Shown: positions 51,046-59,552 of the stretch, piece after piece | Layout: each line of letters starts with the position of its first letter | Position numbering within the stretch: position 1 is the first letter of the stretch | From: Myxococcus xanthus | Lineage (GTDB): Bacteria > Myxococcota > Myxococcia > Myxococcales > Myxococcaceae | Reading direction: 5' to 3' | NCBI RefSeq assembly: GCF_900106535.1 | Contig: NZ_FNOH01000001.1 | Location: forward strand, 806,001 to 870,000 | Length of the DNA stretch: 64,000 nucleotides | Position numbers and translations under genes: made by a program | The notes under the pieces: model-generated | Database searches by the model: none | Told to the model about the DNA's origin: nothing | What the model saw: the letters and a program-made list of their open reading frames with translations, nothing else

Positions 51046-52633
51046 GCCGTTCCTTCCGACCTTGCTGCTGACGGCCGTGGCGGCGCTGCTGCTCACCGGG
51101 TGCCCCGAGGAGGGCGCGGTGTGCACCTCCGGCCTGTCCGTCTGCGGTGACGCCTGCGTGGACCTGCGCGGCGACGTCGCGAACTGCGGCGCCTGTGGCA
51201 ACGCGTGCGGCGATGGGCAGACGTGTCAGGCCGGCGTCTGTGACTGTCGCCCGGGGACGGAGTCCTGCGGTGGCGCGTGCGTGGCCACGGCGAGCGATGT
51301 CGCGAACTGCGGCGCCTGTGGCAACGCGTGCGCCGCCGGGCTCGTGTGTGAATCCGGCGTGTGCCGCGAAGGCTGCTCCGAAGGCAGCTTGCGGTGCGGG
51401 GACTCGTGCGTGGACGTTCGCGCGGACGTGCTCAACTGCGGCGCCTGCGGCAACGTGTGTCCGGATGTGCAGACGTGCCACGAGGGACGCTGCGGCTACG
51501 ACGTGGTGGCGGCCTGCTACACGCACGGGCAGCTCGTGGGCATCCAGGCGGGGACGGACCAGCTCGGGCCGCGGCGTCAGTTCGGCTCGGGCGTGCAGAC
51601 GCTCGCGTCCTGGGACGGCCATGTGCTGGCCGCGGACGCCACGGCTTCGAAGCTGCTCCAGGCGGCGGGCGGCGCGCTGGGGACGGTGGTGGAGGAGGAC
51701 TCGCTGGGCGGGGTGGCGGGCTCGCCCAACGACATCCTGGTGGACCCGCCTTATGTCTACGTCGTGGACTCGGTGAACAACACCTTGCAGGTGCTCAAGC
51801 GGGAGGGCCCTTCCCAGGGTGCGGGGCTGGGCCTGCGCACCGTGACGCAGGTGAACCTGGGGGCCAACACCAGCCCGCAGGCGCTGGCGAAGTGGGGCAC
51901 CACGCTGTACGTCCCCTTGTTCGGTACGGGCGGCTCCATGTTCCAGTTCGGCAATGCCGTCGCGCGCGTGGACATCTCCAACCCCGAACAGCCGCGCAAG
52001 GTGGACACGATTTCGCTCACCGGGCTGGACCTGAAGCCCTTCGACGGCGGCACGGTGTTGCCGCTGCCTTACTCCGTCGCGGCGACGGAGGCGGGGGTGT
52101 ACGTCAGCCTCACCAACCTGAATCCCTACAACGGCTACAAGCCCAATGGCCCGGGCATGCTCGCGAAGATCGACCCCGCGAGCGGCCGTGTGAGCGCCAT
52201 CGACCTGGGCGCGGCGGATTGCCTCAACGCGGGCTACGTGGAGGCCGTGGGTGACCAGCTCGTGGTGGCCTGCCTGGGCGAGGCCGAGTACGACGAGGCC
52301 AACGGGCACAGCGCCAGCGCCGTGCGCGCCTCCGGGCTGGTGCTGGTGAAGAACGACGCGCCCGTGGCGGCGTACGCGCTCAAGGCGGGGTGTGAGCCCG
52401 GAACGCTGGGCTGCAACCTCTCCGTGGCCAGCCGCTTCGCGGTGGCGGAGGGCGCGGTGTACCTGGCGGACACGAACGCGGGCCGCGTCTTCGTGGTGGC
52501 GGTGGAGGACGGGCGGTTGGTGGAGCGCCGCGGCTTCTCTTCGCCCCAGGCCCTGGGGCCCGCGCTGGAGGCGTGTCCCACGGACCCGCGCCGGCCCGTG
52601 TCCAATGCCATTGACGTCACCGCCCTGCACTGA
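51017..52633 (+). CDS. Cys-rich (STIG1-like) beta-propeller lipoprotein of the cobalamin operon
   Basis: 538 residues. The ATG at 51017 sits inside the end of btuB. The signal TLLLTAVAALLLTGC is a lipobox. Three repeats of about 41 residues follow, each with C-x-G-x-C-V-D... NCGACGNxC...C...GxC, like the STIG1-type Cys repeats in many myxobacterial surface proteins. Residues 160-538 form a YncE/NHL-like beta-propeller (VYVVDSVNNTLQVL, VYLADTNAGRVFVV). In Bacteroides the lipoprotein BtuG, a propeller partner of BtuB, binds cobalamin outside the cell. This protein has the same place in the operon and a matching fold class. The analogy is inferred; sequence relationship was not tested. Confidence 0.75.
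   Translation: MTRPRPLSPEPFLPTLLLTAVAALLLTGCPEEGAVCTSGLSVCGDACVDLRGDVANCGACGNACGDGQTCQAGVCDCRPGTESCGGACVATASDVANCGACGNACAAGLVCESGVCREGCSEGSLRCGDSCVDVRADVLNCGACGNVCPDVQTCHEGRCGYDVVAACYTHGQLVGIQAGTDQLGPRRQFGSGVQTLASWDGHVLAADATASKLLQAAGGALGTVVEEDSLGGVAGSPNDILVDPPYVYVVDSVNNTLQVLKREGPSQGAGLGLRTVTQVNLGANTSPQALAKWGTTLYVPLFGTGGSMFQFGNAVARVDISNPEQPRKVDTISLTGLDLKPFDGGTVLPLPYSVAATEAGVYVSLTNLNPYNGYKPNGPGMLAKIDPASGRVSAIDLGAADCLNAGYVEAVGDQLVVACLGEAEYDEANGHSASAVRASGLVLVKNDAPVAAYALKAGCEPGTLGCNLSVASRFAVAEGAVYLADTNAGRVFVVAVEDGRLVERRGFSSPQALGPALEACPTDPRRPVSNAIDVTALH
51176..51332 (+). repeat. 34-bp exact direct repeats in the Cys-rich lipoprotein gene
   Basis: Copies at 51176-51209 and 51299-51332 are identical and exactly 123 bp (41 codons) apart. 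They encode the VANCGACGNAC part of the first two Cys repeats; a third, diverged copy follows near 51425. They reflect recent duplication within the gene, not a mobile element. Confidence 0.8.
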
Positions 52634-52646
52634 GGAAGCGCACGCC

Positions 52647-53546
52647 ATGCCGATGAACACGACTTCCATTTCGCGTCTCTGCTCGGGCATGTCCGTCCTG
52701 CTCGCCACGGTGCTGTGCCTGCTCACCGGTACGGTGAGCGCGGCGGAGACGTCGAGCCTGAGGACGCTGGGGCCGCCAGCGCCTTCCAAGGTGCGGCGCG
52801 TGGTGACGCTGGCGCCCTCGCTGTCGGAGATGGTGCTGTCCCTGGGCGCGGGGAGCACGCTGGTGGGGGTGTCCCGCTTCGACGAGGCGAAGGAGGTGGC
52901 GAAGCTGCCGCGCGTGGGCGGCTTCACGGACCCTTCCGTGGAGGCGGTGATTGCGCTCAAGCCAGACCTGCTCCTGGTGCAGCCCGGGCCGGGCAACCAG
53001 CGTCCGGTGGAGAAGATGGCCGAGCTGGGCGTGCCCGTGCTGCTGCTGCCGCTGCACTCCGTGGCGGACGTGCTCGCGGCCATGCGCGCGGTGGGGAAGG
53101 CGCTCGGACGGGAGAAGGAGGCGGAGGCGGTGGTGGTGGGCATCGAGGCCACGCGCACGCGCATCCGGGAGGCGGCGAAGAAGCTGCCCGCGCCGCGGGT
53201 GCTGTTCGTCTATGGCTTCGAGCCGCTCGTGGTGGCGGGGCCTGGCTCTTTCGCGGACGAGCTGCTCCGGGACGCGGGCGGCATCAACGTGGCGGCGGAC
53301 GCGAGCTCCGCGTACCCGGTGTACTCGGTGGAGCGCGTGGTGCGTGCCCGGGCCACCGTGGTGGTGGATGCCGCGGACGTGGACGTGGGCAAGGACAAGT
53401 TGCGGGCACTGCCCGGCCTGTCCAACGCGCGCTGGGTGGACCTGCCCTCCATGTCGCTGCTGCAGCCGGGACCTTCGCTGGGGCGGGGACTGGAGGAACT
53501 CTTCCGTTTGCTGCATCCGAAGGGAACGGGTAAGGCCGCGCCGTGA
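52647..53546 (+). CDS. btuF: periplasmic cobalamin-binding protein BtuF-like
   Basis: 299 residues from the ATG at 52647. A signal peptide (SVLLATVLCLLTGTVSA) leads into a type-III substrate-binding fold: RVVTLAPSLSEMVLSLGAGSTLVGVSRFDEAKEVAKLPRVGGFTDPSVEAVIALKPDLLLV, then RVLFVYGFEPLVVAGPGSFADELLRDAGGINVA and a single long linking helix. This is the BtuF/FhuD class, which delivers cobalamin or siderophores to a BtuC-type permease. The riboswitch and btuB upstream point to cobalamin. It overlaps btuC by 4 nt (GTGA). Confidence 0.9.
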   Translation: MPMNTTSISRLCSGMSVLLATVLCLLTGTVSAAETSSLRTLGPPAPSKVRRVVTLAPSLSEMVLSLGAGSTLVGVSRFDEAKEVAKLPRVGGFTDPSVEAVIALKPDLLLVQPGPGNQRPVEKMAELGVPVLLLPLHSVADVLAAMRAVGKALGREKEAEAVVVGIEATRTRIREAAKKLPAPRVLFVYGFEPLVVAGPGSFADELLRDAGGINVAADASSAYPVYSVERVVRARATVVVDAADVDVGKDKLRALPGLSNARWVDLPSMSLLQPGPSLGRGLEELFRLLHPKGTGKAAP

Positions 53547-54628
53547 GCGAGCCGGCGACATCCCAGCGTGCACATGGCGGAGCGGGAGGCTTTCGCGCCT
53601 CGCGCGCGGTGATGTTGTTCGGGGGCTTCCTCGTGTTGGCGGTGGGCTGCCTGGCCGTGGCGGTGCGCTTCGGTGAGCAGTCCATCTCCCTCACCGCCGC
53701 GCTGACGGAGCCCACGTCCACGGACGCCGTCATCTTCTGGTCGCTGCGGCTGCCGCGCGCGCTGCTGGGGGCCATCGTGGGCGCGGGGCTGGCGGCCTCG
53801 GGCGCCACGCTCCAGGGGCTCTTGCGCAATCCGTTGGCGGACCCGTTCGTGCTCGGCGTGTCTGGCGGGGCGGCGATGGGGGCGACGCTGGCGCTCGCGG
53901 TGGGGCTCGCCACCGTGGGCGAAGTGGCACCGGGCCTGGGCGGCGCCATGGCGCGTCTGTCCGCGCCGGCGCTCTTCTCCTTCCTGGGCGCGGGGGCCGC
54001 CATCCTCTTCGTCCTCTCCGCCAGCCGGGGCTCCGCGTCGCGCGCGCCCTACGCCGCGCTGCTCACCGGCGTGGTGTTCAACGCGTTCGCCTCCGCGGCC
54101 ATCACCCTGGTGAAGACGCTGTCCGCCCCTGACCGGCTGGGGGAAATCCTCTACTGGCTCGCCGGAGCGCTGGGGTACGAGCGCGGCGGCACGCTGCTGC
54201 TCTCCGCGCTGCTTCAGGCCGGCGCGATTGGCGTCATGTGGGTGCTCTCCGCACGGTTGAACCTGTTGTCGCTGGGGGACGATGACGCGGCGTCCCTGGG
54301 GGTTCCGGTGGCGGCGACGCGCCGCTGGTTGCTGCTGGCCGCCAGCGCGAGCGTCGCGGGCGCGGTGGCGCTCACGGGGTTGATTGGCTTCGTGGGCCTC
54401 ATCGTGCCGCACCTGCTGCGGCTGGCCTTCGGGCCGGACCAGCGGCTGCTGGTGCCACTGTCGGCGCTGGGAGGCGCGGCCTTCCTCGTCCTGTCGGATT
54501 TGCTGGCGCGGCTGGCCTTCCCCTTGTTCGGGGCCGAACCTCCCGTGGGCGTCGTCACCGCGCTGCTGGGAGGCCCGCTGTTCCTCGCGCTGCTGCGGCG
54601 GCGGGTGCGTCTGGGGACCAGTCATTGA
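53543..54628 (+). CDS. btuC: BtuC-like ABC permease
   Basis: 361 residues with nine to ten membrane helices and a hydrophilic N-terminus of about 25 residues. Signature blocks of the FecCD/BtuC family are clear: LRLPRALLGAIVGAGLAASGATLQGLLRNPLADPFVLGVSGGAAMGA near the start, ILYWLAGALG in the middle, and LTGLIGFVGLIVPHLLRLAFGPDQRLLVPLSALGGAAFLVLSDLLAR near the end. It imports cobalamin delivered by BtuF. The stop codon overlaps the TTGACA of the second riboswitch promoter, so the transcripts abut. The ATPase partner is not adjacent; the nearest candidate begins at 63235. Confidence 0.93.
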   Translation: MSEPATSQRAHGGAGGFRASRAVMLFGGFLVLAVGCLAVAVRFGEQSISLTAALTEPTSTDAVIFWSLRLPRALLGAIVGAGLAASGATLQGLLRNPLADPFVLGVSGGAAMGATLALAVGLATVGEVAPGLGGAMARLSAPALFSFLGAGAAILFVLSASRGSASRAPYAALLTGVVFNAFASAAITLVKTLSAPDRLGEILYWLAGALGYERGGTLLLSALLQAGAIGVMWVLSARLNLLSLGDDDAASLGVPVAATRRWLLLAASASVAGAVALTGLIGFVGLIVPHLLRLAFGPDQRLLVPLSALGGAAFLVLSDLLARLAFPLFGAEPPVGVVTALLGGPLFLALLRRRVRLGTSH

Positions 54629-54653
54629 CAATGGCTTGCACCCGCCATATCCC
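54625..54653 (+). promoter_or_regulatory. sigma-70-type promoter of riboswitch 2 transcript
   Basis: TTGACA (54625-54630), 17-bp spacer, TATCCC (54648-54653). Predicted start near 54660, just before the riboswitch. The consensus -35 overlaps the btuC stop codon. The same promoter-then-riboswitch spacing is seen at 48706. Confidence 0.65.
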
Positions 54654-54663
54654 CGCTCGCGTC

Positions 54664-54848
54664 CTCGGTGTCGCCGTGGAGCCACGGTGACTCAAGGGAA
54701 CCCGGTGTGAATCCGGGACTGCCCCGCAGCGGTGAGCAGGAACGAACGCCGTCACGTGAAGCACTGGCCCGAAGCGGGCTGGGAAGCGACGGCAAGTAGG
54801 TGGGTGCTCCGTGCACCCGCGCCTGCGAGTCCGAAAACCTGCCGAAGA
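54664..54848 (+). promoter_or_regulatory. cobalamin riboswitch 2
   Basis: Conserved elements in order: GCCACGGTGACTCAAGGGAA (54682-54701), CCCGGTGTGAATCCGGGACT (54701-54720), GCCCCGCAGCGGTGAGCAGG (54721-54740), GGAAGCGACGGCAAGTAGG (54782-54800) and the 3' box GCGAGTCCGAAAACCTGCCG (54825-54844). It leads to the lipoprotein at 55004 after about 155 nt, a stretch that could hold the expression platform but shows no gene. Confident as a cobalamin-type riboswitch; boundaries approximate. Confidence 0.93.
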
Positions 54849-55003
54849 CCCGTGCCCTTGGCACGGACATCACCGAGGCCTCCGAGGGGAGGCGGCGGGG
54901 GCGGTGCTGTCCGGCGCGAAAGGTCCGCCGGGGCTTTGCCTTCGGCCGTGTCCTCCTGGAAGCCCATTCGCCCGTGGGGGCGGAAGAGGGAGCGAGGACA
55001 CCG

Positions 55004-56341
55004 ATGAAGTACGCCGATGTGAAACGCGCAGGAGCCCGCACGAAGTCCCTGATGTTCGCCACGGCCAGCTTGGTGCTGGCGGTTGCCACCACGGGCTGTG
55101 GCTCCGAATGCGTGGATGTCTACGACTGCCGCAACGAGAACGGCCCTGCTCCCGCGGGCCAGGAGTGGACGTGCGCCTCGGAGAAGTGTGAGACGCGGCC
55201 CATCCAGCAACTCCCCGGGGAAGACGCGGGCACCGACCCGGAGACCGATGCTGGCACCCATCCGGAGCCGGACGCGGGCACGGAGCCGGACGCGGGCACG
55301 GAGCCGGATGCAGGTACGGAGCCGGACGCAGGCACGGAGTACACGTGTGAGACGGCGCCGTACGACCCGGTGCTCGGCACGCTTCAGCTCCAGGCGGGCT
55401 TCGAGACCGCGGGCTCCGCGCCCATGCCGGACGACGTGCTGGCGGTGGCCGTCACGCCGGGCCCCACGTATGCGGTCTATGCAGTGCAAGGGGGGACGAG
55501 CGCGGACGTCTATTCGCTGGGAATCTGGCCGGACCTGACGCCTTCCTCGTCGCCGCTGTTCAACGTCCTGGCGCCCGAGGACCGAGGGGCCACGTCGGGC
55601 ATCTACCCCAACCGCTTCCTCGTGCATGGCGCCGAGCGGCTGCTGGCCGGCTACACGAAGTCGGGTGGCGCGGGCACGGTCTCGCTCTATGACATCGTCA
55701 CCCCTGACAACTCGAGCTACGTCAACTCGCCGGGCAACATGAGCGCCGCCGCGTTCACGTCGGGCACGACGTCCGCCTTCCTCATCAACAGCATGGGGCT
55801 GTCCGCCATCGACGGCTTCGGAATCTATGCGCTGGTGACCTCCGCGGAGCCCGTGGCCTCCGTGAAGGTGGCCGACTTCCCGCAGACCGCCGGCGGAAAT
55901 GGCTTCAGCGCCGTGGCGACCAACGGCGTCTCCGTGCTCGGTTTCGTCGTTCCGCCGGACTACGCCAACGTGGCCTACGCGGTGGCGCCCTCCGTCGTGA
56001 GCGCGGCGCTCTCCTCCAACACGCCGTTCGCATTGGATGCGCAGCCCCAGATTGACGTGGGCAGCGACTTCAACGCGGCCTCCGCTTTCGGTGACGGCGT
56101 CGTCGTCAAGCGGGGTGCCTATGATGACACCTGGCAGTTCATCACCACCGACGTGTCCCGCTACAGCCTGTCCGCGGACGCGACCCCGGGTGAGGTCGTC
56201 ATTGGCGAGCGCACGCCGGTGCTGACGCTCGTGGACCAGTGCACCTCCGTGACGCAGCTGACCCACCTGGGCTCGGACCTGCTGGTGGGCATCGAGGACG
56301 TGAACGGCGAGCGGCTGGTCCGCATCCGGGTCGTCCAGTGA
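55004..56341 (+). CDS. propeller-like lipoprotein under riboswitch 2 (second BtuG-like candidate)
   Basis: 445 residues from the ATG at 55004, with GAGG 6 nt upstream. Lipobox LAVATTGC; a Cys-containing N-terminal piece (ECVDVYDC, WTCASEKC); then a tandem DAGTEP linker; then about 340 residues of regular blades (VLAVAVTPGPTYAVYAVQG, YPNRFLVHGAERLLAGYTKSG, SAVATNGVSVLGFVVPP, LVGIEDVNGERLVRIRVV), consistent with a seven-bladed propeller. As the first gene after a cobalamin riboswitch it is probably made when cobalamin is scarce. A surface cobalamin binder like BtuG is the leading hypothesis. The stop overlaps the next start by 4 nt. Confidence 0.75.
   Translation: MKYADVKRAGARTKSLMFATASLVLAVATTGCGSECVDVYDCRNENGPAPAGQEWTCASEKCETRPIQQLPGEDAGTDPETDAGTHPEPDAGTEPDAGTEPDAGTEPDAGTEYTCETAPYDPVLGTLQLQAGFETAGSAPMPDDVLAVAVTPGPTYAVYAVQGGTSADVYSLGIWPDLTPSSSPLFNVLAPEDRGATSGIYPNRFLVHGAERLLAGYTKSGGAGTVSLYDIVTPDNSSYVNSPGNMSAAAFTSGTTSAFLINSMGLSAIDGFGIYALVTSAEPVASVKVADFPQTAGGNGFSAVATNGVSVLGFVVPPDYANVAYAVAPSVVSAALSSNTPFALDAQPQIDVGSDFNAASAFGDGVVVKRGAYDDTWQFITTDVSRYSLSADATPGEVVIGERTPVLTLVDQCTSVTQLTHLGSDLLVGIEDVNGERLVRIRVVQ
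55222..55339 (+). repeat. tandem DAGTEP-coding repeat (linker)
   Basis: An 18-bp unit coding DAGTEP is repeated about four times, with degenerate copies (DAGTDPET, DAGTHPEP) before it. It forms the flexible linker between the lipid anchor and the propeller. Such D-A-G linkers are typical of myxobacterial lipoproteins; copy number is likely to vary between strains. Confidence 0.75.
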
Positions 56342-57102
56342 GCCATCGCGGCCTCCATCGCTTCGCCTGGGGCACGGCGCTCGCCGTGCTCCTGGGCACC
56401 GCCGCATGCGGTGACGATTCCTCCGGCGTCGGCGAAGACGCGGGAACGGACCCGGTGCGGGACGACGCGGGACAGCCGGATGGCTCCACATCGCTGGAGC
56501 CCGATGCCGGACTTCCGCCCGAGGACCCCTACGCGGACGAAGTCGTCCTCTTCCTGCCCGGCGACTTCGCGGGCTTCGGGCAGGACCGCTTCCCGGACGT
56601 CGTGCTCGGGCCTCCGTCGGGGCTGGGGCCGGACAACGGTTCGCTGGACGTGCTCTCGCTGGGCCGGGGCGGCATAATCGAGCTGCGTTTCACCGACATC
56701 GCCGTGGTGGACGGGCCGGGCGTGGACCTGCTCGTGTTCGAGAACACCTTCCGCGTCGCGGGCGGAGCGGCCACGTACTCCGAGCGGGGCATCGTCTCCG
56801 TCAGCGACGACGGCGTCACCTGGTACCCATTCCCGTGTGCCACCACCGACGCCGCGGGCGGCTACCCGGGATGCGCGGGTGTCGCCACCGTCCAGGCCAA
56901 TCCGGCCAACGGTGTCAGCGCCACGGACCCCGCCGTGGCGGGCGGTGACGGGTTCGACCTGGCGACGGTGGGCCTCAAGCGAGCGCAGTACGTGCGCATC
57001 GTCGACGCAGGCAACAACCGCTACGGCGGCACCTCCGGGGGGTTCGACCTGGACGCCGTCGCGGTGGTGAACGGCGTGTCGCTTCGGAGCGGCACCCCGT
57101 GA
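56338..57102 (+). CDS. surface-type lipoprotein of the cobalamin operon
   Basis: 254 residues from a GTG overlapping the previous stop (GTGA). Lipobox LAVLLGTAAC, then a DAG-type linker. The globular domain contains FPDVVLGPPSGLGPDNGSLDVLSLGRGGIIELRFTD and VVDGPGVDLLVFENTFRV, followed by VSVSDDGVTWYPFPC and SGGFDLDAVAV. This combination is found in surface 'cell-surface protein' domains, including ones encoded in Bacteroides cobalamin loci, as I recall. The fold is probably a beta-sandwich that binds a ligand or partner; no catalytic residues stand out. It probably works with the lipoprotein just before it. It overlaps the Rieske gene by 4 nt. Confidence 0.72.
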   Translation: MSHRGLHRFAWGTALAVLLGTAACGDDSSGVGEDAGTDPVRDDAGQPDGSTSLEPDAGLPPEDPYADEVVLFLPGDFAGFGQDRFPDVVLGPPSGLGPDNGSLDVLSLGRGGIIELRFTDIAVVDGPGVDLLVFENTFRVAGGAATYSERGIVSVSDDGVTWYPFPCATTDAAGGYPGCAGVATVQANPANGVSATDPAVAGGDGFDLATVGLKRAQYVRIVDAGNNRYGGTSGGFDLDAVAVVNGVSLRSGTP

Positions 57103-57638
57103 AGCGGCTCCCGCCACGGCCATGTCCCCTGTCCATGACGGGGGAGGTGGACCGCCGCGCCGCGCTCGGCACGCTGCTCAAGGGCACCTGTGCCCTGGCG
57201 GCGGTCGGGGCGGGGTGTGGTGACGGGTGGCGGGAAGCCGTGGTGCTCGACCCTCCCGATGCGGGAGGGCCGGGCCCGTCTTGTGCGCCGCCGGTGCCGT
57301 CGGGCCCACCCGGCGAGGGCTGGGTGGAGGTCCCCCTGGTGGAGCATCCCGCGCTGGAGGTCCCCGGCGGCGCCGCGGAGGTCCGCATTCCCCAGGCGCT
57401 GCTGGACGTGGTGGTGGTCCACACCTCACCTGGCTGTTACGCGGCGCTCTGGCGCATCTGCACGCACGGTGATTGCGCCGTGGACTGGGTGCCGGCCGAC
57501 GGCGTCATGGAATGCCCCTGTCATGGCTCCCGCTTCACCCAGGAGGGGCAGGTGCTGAATGGCCCGGCGACTCGACCGCTCGCGGCCTTCCCCGTGGTGA
57601 GACAGGGCGCGTCCCTGTTCATCCACAGGCCCCGCTGA
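57099..57638 (+). CDS. Rieske [2Fe-2S] lipoprotein
   Basis: 179 residues from a GTG overlapping the previous stop, or 167 from the ATG at 57135. A Tat-like leader (DRRAALGTLLKGTCALAAVGAGC) ends in a possible lipobox. The cluster ligands are complete: CTHGDC and, 17 residues on, CPCHGSRF, each with Cys and His. The core ends with TRPLAAFPVV. The Tat-like twin Arg and lipobox place it outside the cytoplasm with a folded cluster. It lies at the end of a four-nt-overlap chain with two cobalamin-operon lipoproteins, so an electron-transfer role linked to captured corrinoids is conceivable, but that is inference; no partner oxidoreductase is nearby. Confidence 0.85.
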   Translation: MKRLPPRPCPLSMTGEVDRRAALGTLLKGTCALAAVGAGCGDGWREAVVLDPPDAGGPGPSCAPPVPSGPPGEGWVEVPLVEHPALEVPGGAAEVRIPQALLDVVVVHTSPGCYAALWRICTHGDCAVDWVPADGVMECPCHGSRFTQEGQVLNGPATRPLAAFPVVRQGASLFIHRPR

Positions 57639-57781
57639 GCGAACGTTCGGGCCATTCGTACCACTGGTGAAATGACGCGGTGCGGAGAGGCGTGTTCTGG
57701 CGCCGGGTTACGGGATACCCGCACTGAGTCAGTGTCTCCTTCTCTCAACAGGCGGGAGAGTCGTGTAATGTCGGGCATTCG

Positions 57782-59467
57782 ATGTGGCAGATCATCATCA
57801 ACGGGCCCGGCTACTTCGACACGTCGTACGATCTGCCTGAGGGCGTGACGAGCCTCGGCCGCGCGGACGAGAACGATATCGTCCTGGGCGGCGATCTCGT
57901 CTCACGCCGGCATGCGCGGCTGTTCGTCGACGGTGACGTGCTGCGAATCGAAGATTTGGGCAGTCGCAACGGCAGCCGCATCAACGGCGCGCCCTTGCAG
58001 GGTTCTCGGCAACTCGTCGCCGGAGACTCGGTGGCGCTGGGCGAGAACGTCCTCTCCGTGCGCCAGCCCAACACCGTGGAGAACGCGGCCACGGAGATGG
58101 TGGACCTGGGCGCGGGCGGCGTCGTGCGCTTCGGCCACGGCCAGGACGTGGGCCCCTCCGTCCTGATGGCGAAGAACGTGCGCGACGCGGACGTGCTGCG
58201 GCTCCTGGACAATGTGGGTCCGGTCTCCTTCGACGACAGCTTCTCCGCGTCCGCGCCGCTGCCCGCCGCGAGCCCGCGCGTGGGGCAGGAGACGCTGGTG
58301 CTGTTGTTCCGCACCGCGGAGGCGCTCTCGTCGGCCGCCACGCTGTCTTCGTTCCTGGACACCACCATGGACCGGCTGCTGGAGGTCACTGACGCGACCA
58401 CGGCGGTGGTGCTGCTCAAGCACGCCACGGGCGCCATGGTGCCCGCCGCCGTGCGCCACCGCGGCCGGCTGGCCAAGGGCGAGGTGCCCGTCTCGGATGC
58501 CATCGTGGAGGAGGCCCTGCGTCAGGGCCGCGCGCTCGCCGTGGGCGACGTGCGCGATGACCGCCGCTTCGCGGGCCGGGAGAGCGTCATCCTCTACGGC
58601 GTGGACCGGGTGCTGTGCATCCCCATCGGCACCGAGCCGCCCTACGCGGGGGTGCTCTACGTCAACCTGTCGGCCAAGGGTGACGCCAGCGTGGAGTCGA
58701 TGCTGGATACCTGCACCGCGGTGGCGCATCTGGTGGCCACCGGCGTGCAGAAGTTCTCCCCGCGCGAGGGCAGTCCCGCGGCGGACAGGCTGCGGCGCGA
58801 CCTGGAGCGCTTCCACCCGCCGGACGTGGCCGAGCGCCGCGCCGCCGAGGCCCAGAAGCAGGGCGGCAAGCTGCCCGGCCTGGAGGAGCGCAGCCTCACC
58901 ATCCTGCACGCGGAGCTCGTGGGCTTCTCCGTGTTGTGCATGCGCATCGGCGCCGCTCGGGCCACGCAGATGCTCAACGACTTTCACGCGCGGATGAGCG
59001 GCATCGTCTTCAGCTTCGAGGCCACCGTGGAGGGCTTCCGGGGCGAATCCCTGCGCGCCCTCTTCGGCGTTCCCTACGCGAAGGGCGAGGACTCGATTCG
59101 GGCCGTCCGGGCCGCCCTGGCGCTGCGCTCCGAGTGGGAGCGGTCCATGGCGCGCCGGCCCCTGGACGAGCGCTGCGAGCTGCGAATCGCCCTGCACAGC
59201 ACCCGGGCCCTGGTGGGGATGATCGGCACCGAGGTGCGCCCGGACTACACCGTGGTGGGGGATGGCGTCGGGATTGCGGGGTGGCTCGCCGGTACCGCCA
59301 GCCCGGGCCAGGTGCTCATTACCGGCAAGGTCCTGGCCACCGTGGGGGCACGCTTCGACGTCCAGCCGCTGGGCGAGCGCCTCATCCGCCCCCCGAAGGA
59401 CAAGGTAGCGGCCTTCGAGGTGCTGGAAGAGGATGTAGGCCAGTTGACCAATCCCGGCTTCCGTTGA
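57782..59467 (+). CDS. FHA-GAF protein with degenerate class III cyclase domain
   Basis: 561 residues. An FHA domain (residues 20-90: GRADENDIVLGGDLVSRRHARL, LGSRNGSRING), a GAF domain (about 160-310) and a class III nucleotide-cyclase domain (about 350-540) lie in order. The cyclase site is altered: the first metal Asp of the FADI motif is Glu (LHAELVGFS), the second is Glu in FRGESLRALFG, and the substrate/transition-state pair N...R of VNxAARL reads VGIAGWL. This makes cyclase activity unlikely and a binding or regulatory role likely. The neighbouring kinase is a natural source of phosphothreonine for the FHA domain. Confidence 0.85.
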   Translation: MWQIIINGPGYFDTSYDLPEGVTSLGRADENDIVLGGDLVSRRHARLFVDGDVLRIEDLGSRNGSRINGAPLQGSRQLVAGDSVALGENVLSVRQPNTVENAATEMVDLGAGGVVRFGHGQDVGPSVLMAKNVRDADVLRLLDNVGPVSFDDSFSASAPLPAASPRVGQETLVLLFRTAEALSSAATLSSFLDTTMDRLLEVTDATTAVVLLKHATGAMVPAAVRHRGRLAKGEVPVSDAIVEEALRQGRALAVGDVRDDRRFAGRESVILYGVDRVLCIPIGTEPPYAGVLYVNLSAKGDASVESMLDTCTAVAHLVATGVQKFSPREGSPAADRLRRDLERFHPPDVAERRAAEAQKQGGKLPGLEERSLTILHAELVGFSVLCMRIGAARATQMLNDFHARMSGIVFSFEATVEGFRGESLRALFGVPYAKGEDSIRAVRAALALRSEWERSMARRPLDERCELRIALHSTRALVGMIGTEVRPDYTVVGDGVGIAGWLAGTASPGQVLITGKVLATVGARFDVQPLGERLIRPPKDKVAAFEVLEEDVGQLTNPGFR

Positions 59468-59552
59468 GGGGGCCGCGTCCGGTTGACGGGTTGCTGGGAT
59501 GTACCGGGAAAGGGTTCAATACGGACCCCGTCGTGGTGAACCCCCGCACCGC

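Noticed and set aside
51176..51460. Possible CRISPR-like direct repeats
   Set aside because: The repeats are in phase with codons, spaced 41 codons apart, and encode Cys motifs; spacers are coding and similar to each other.
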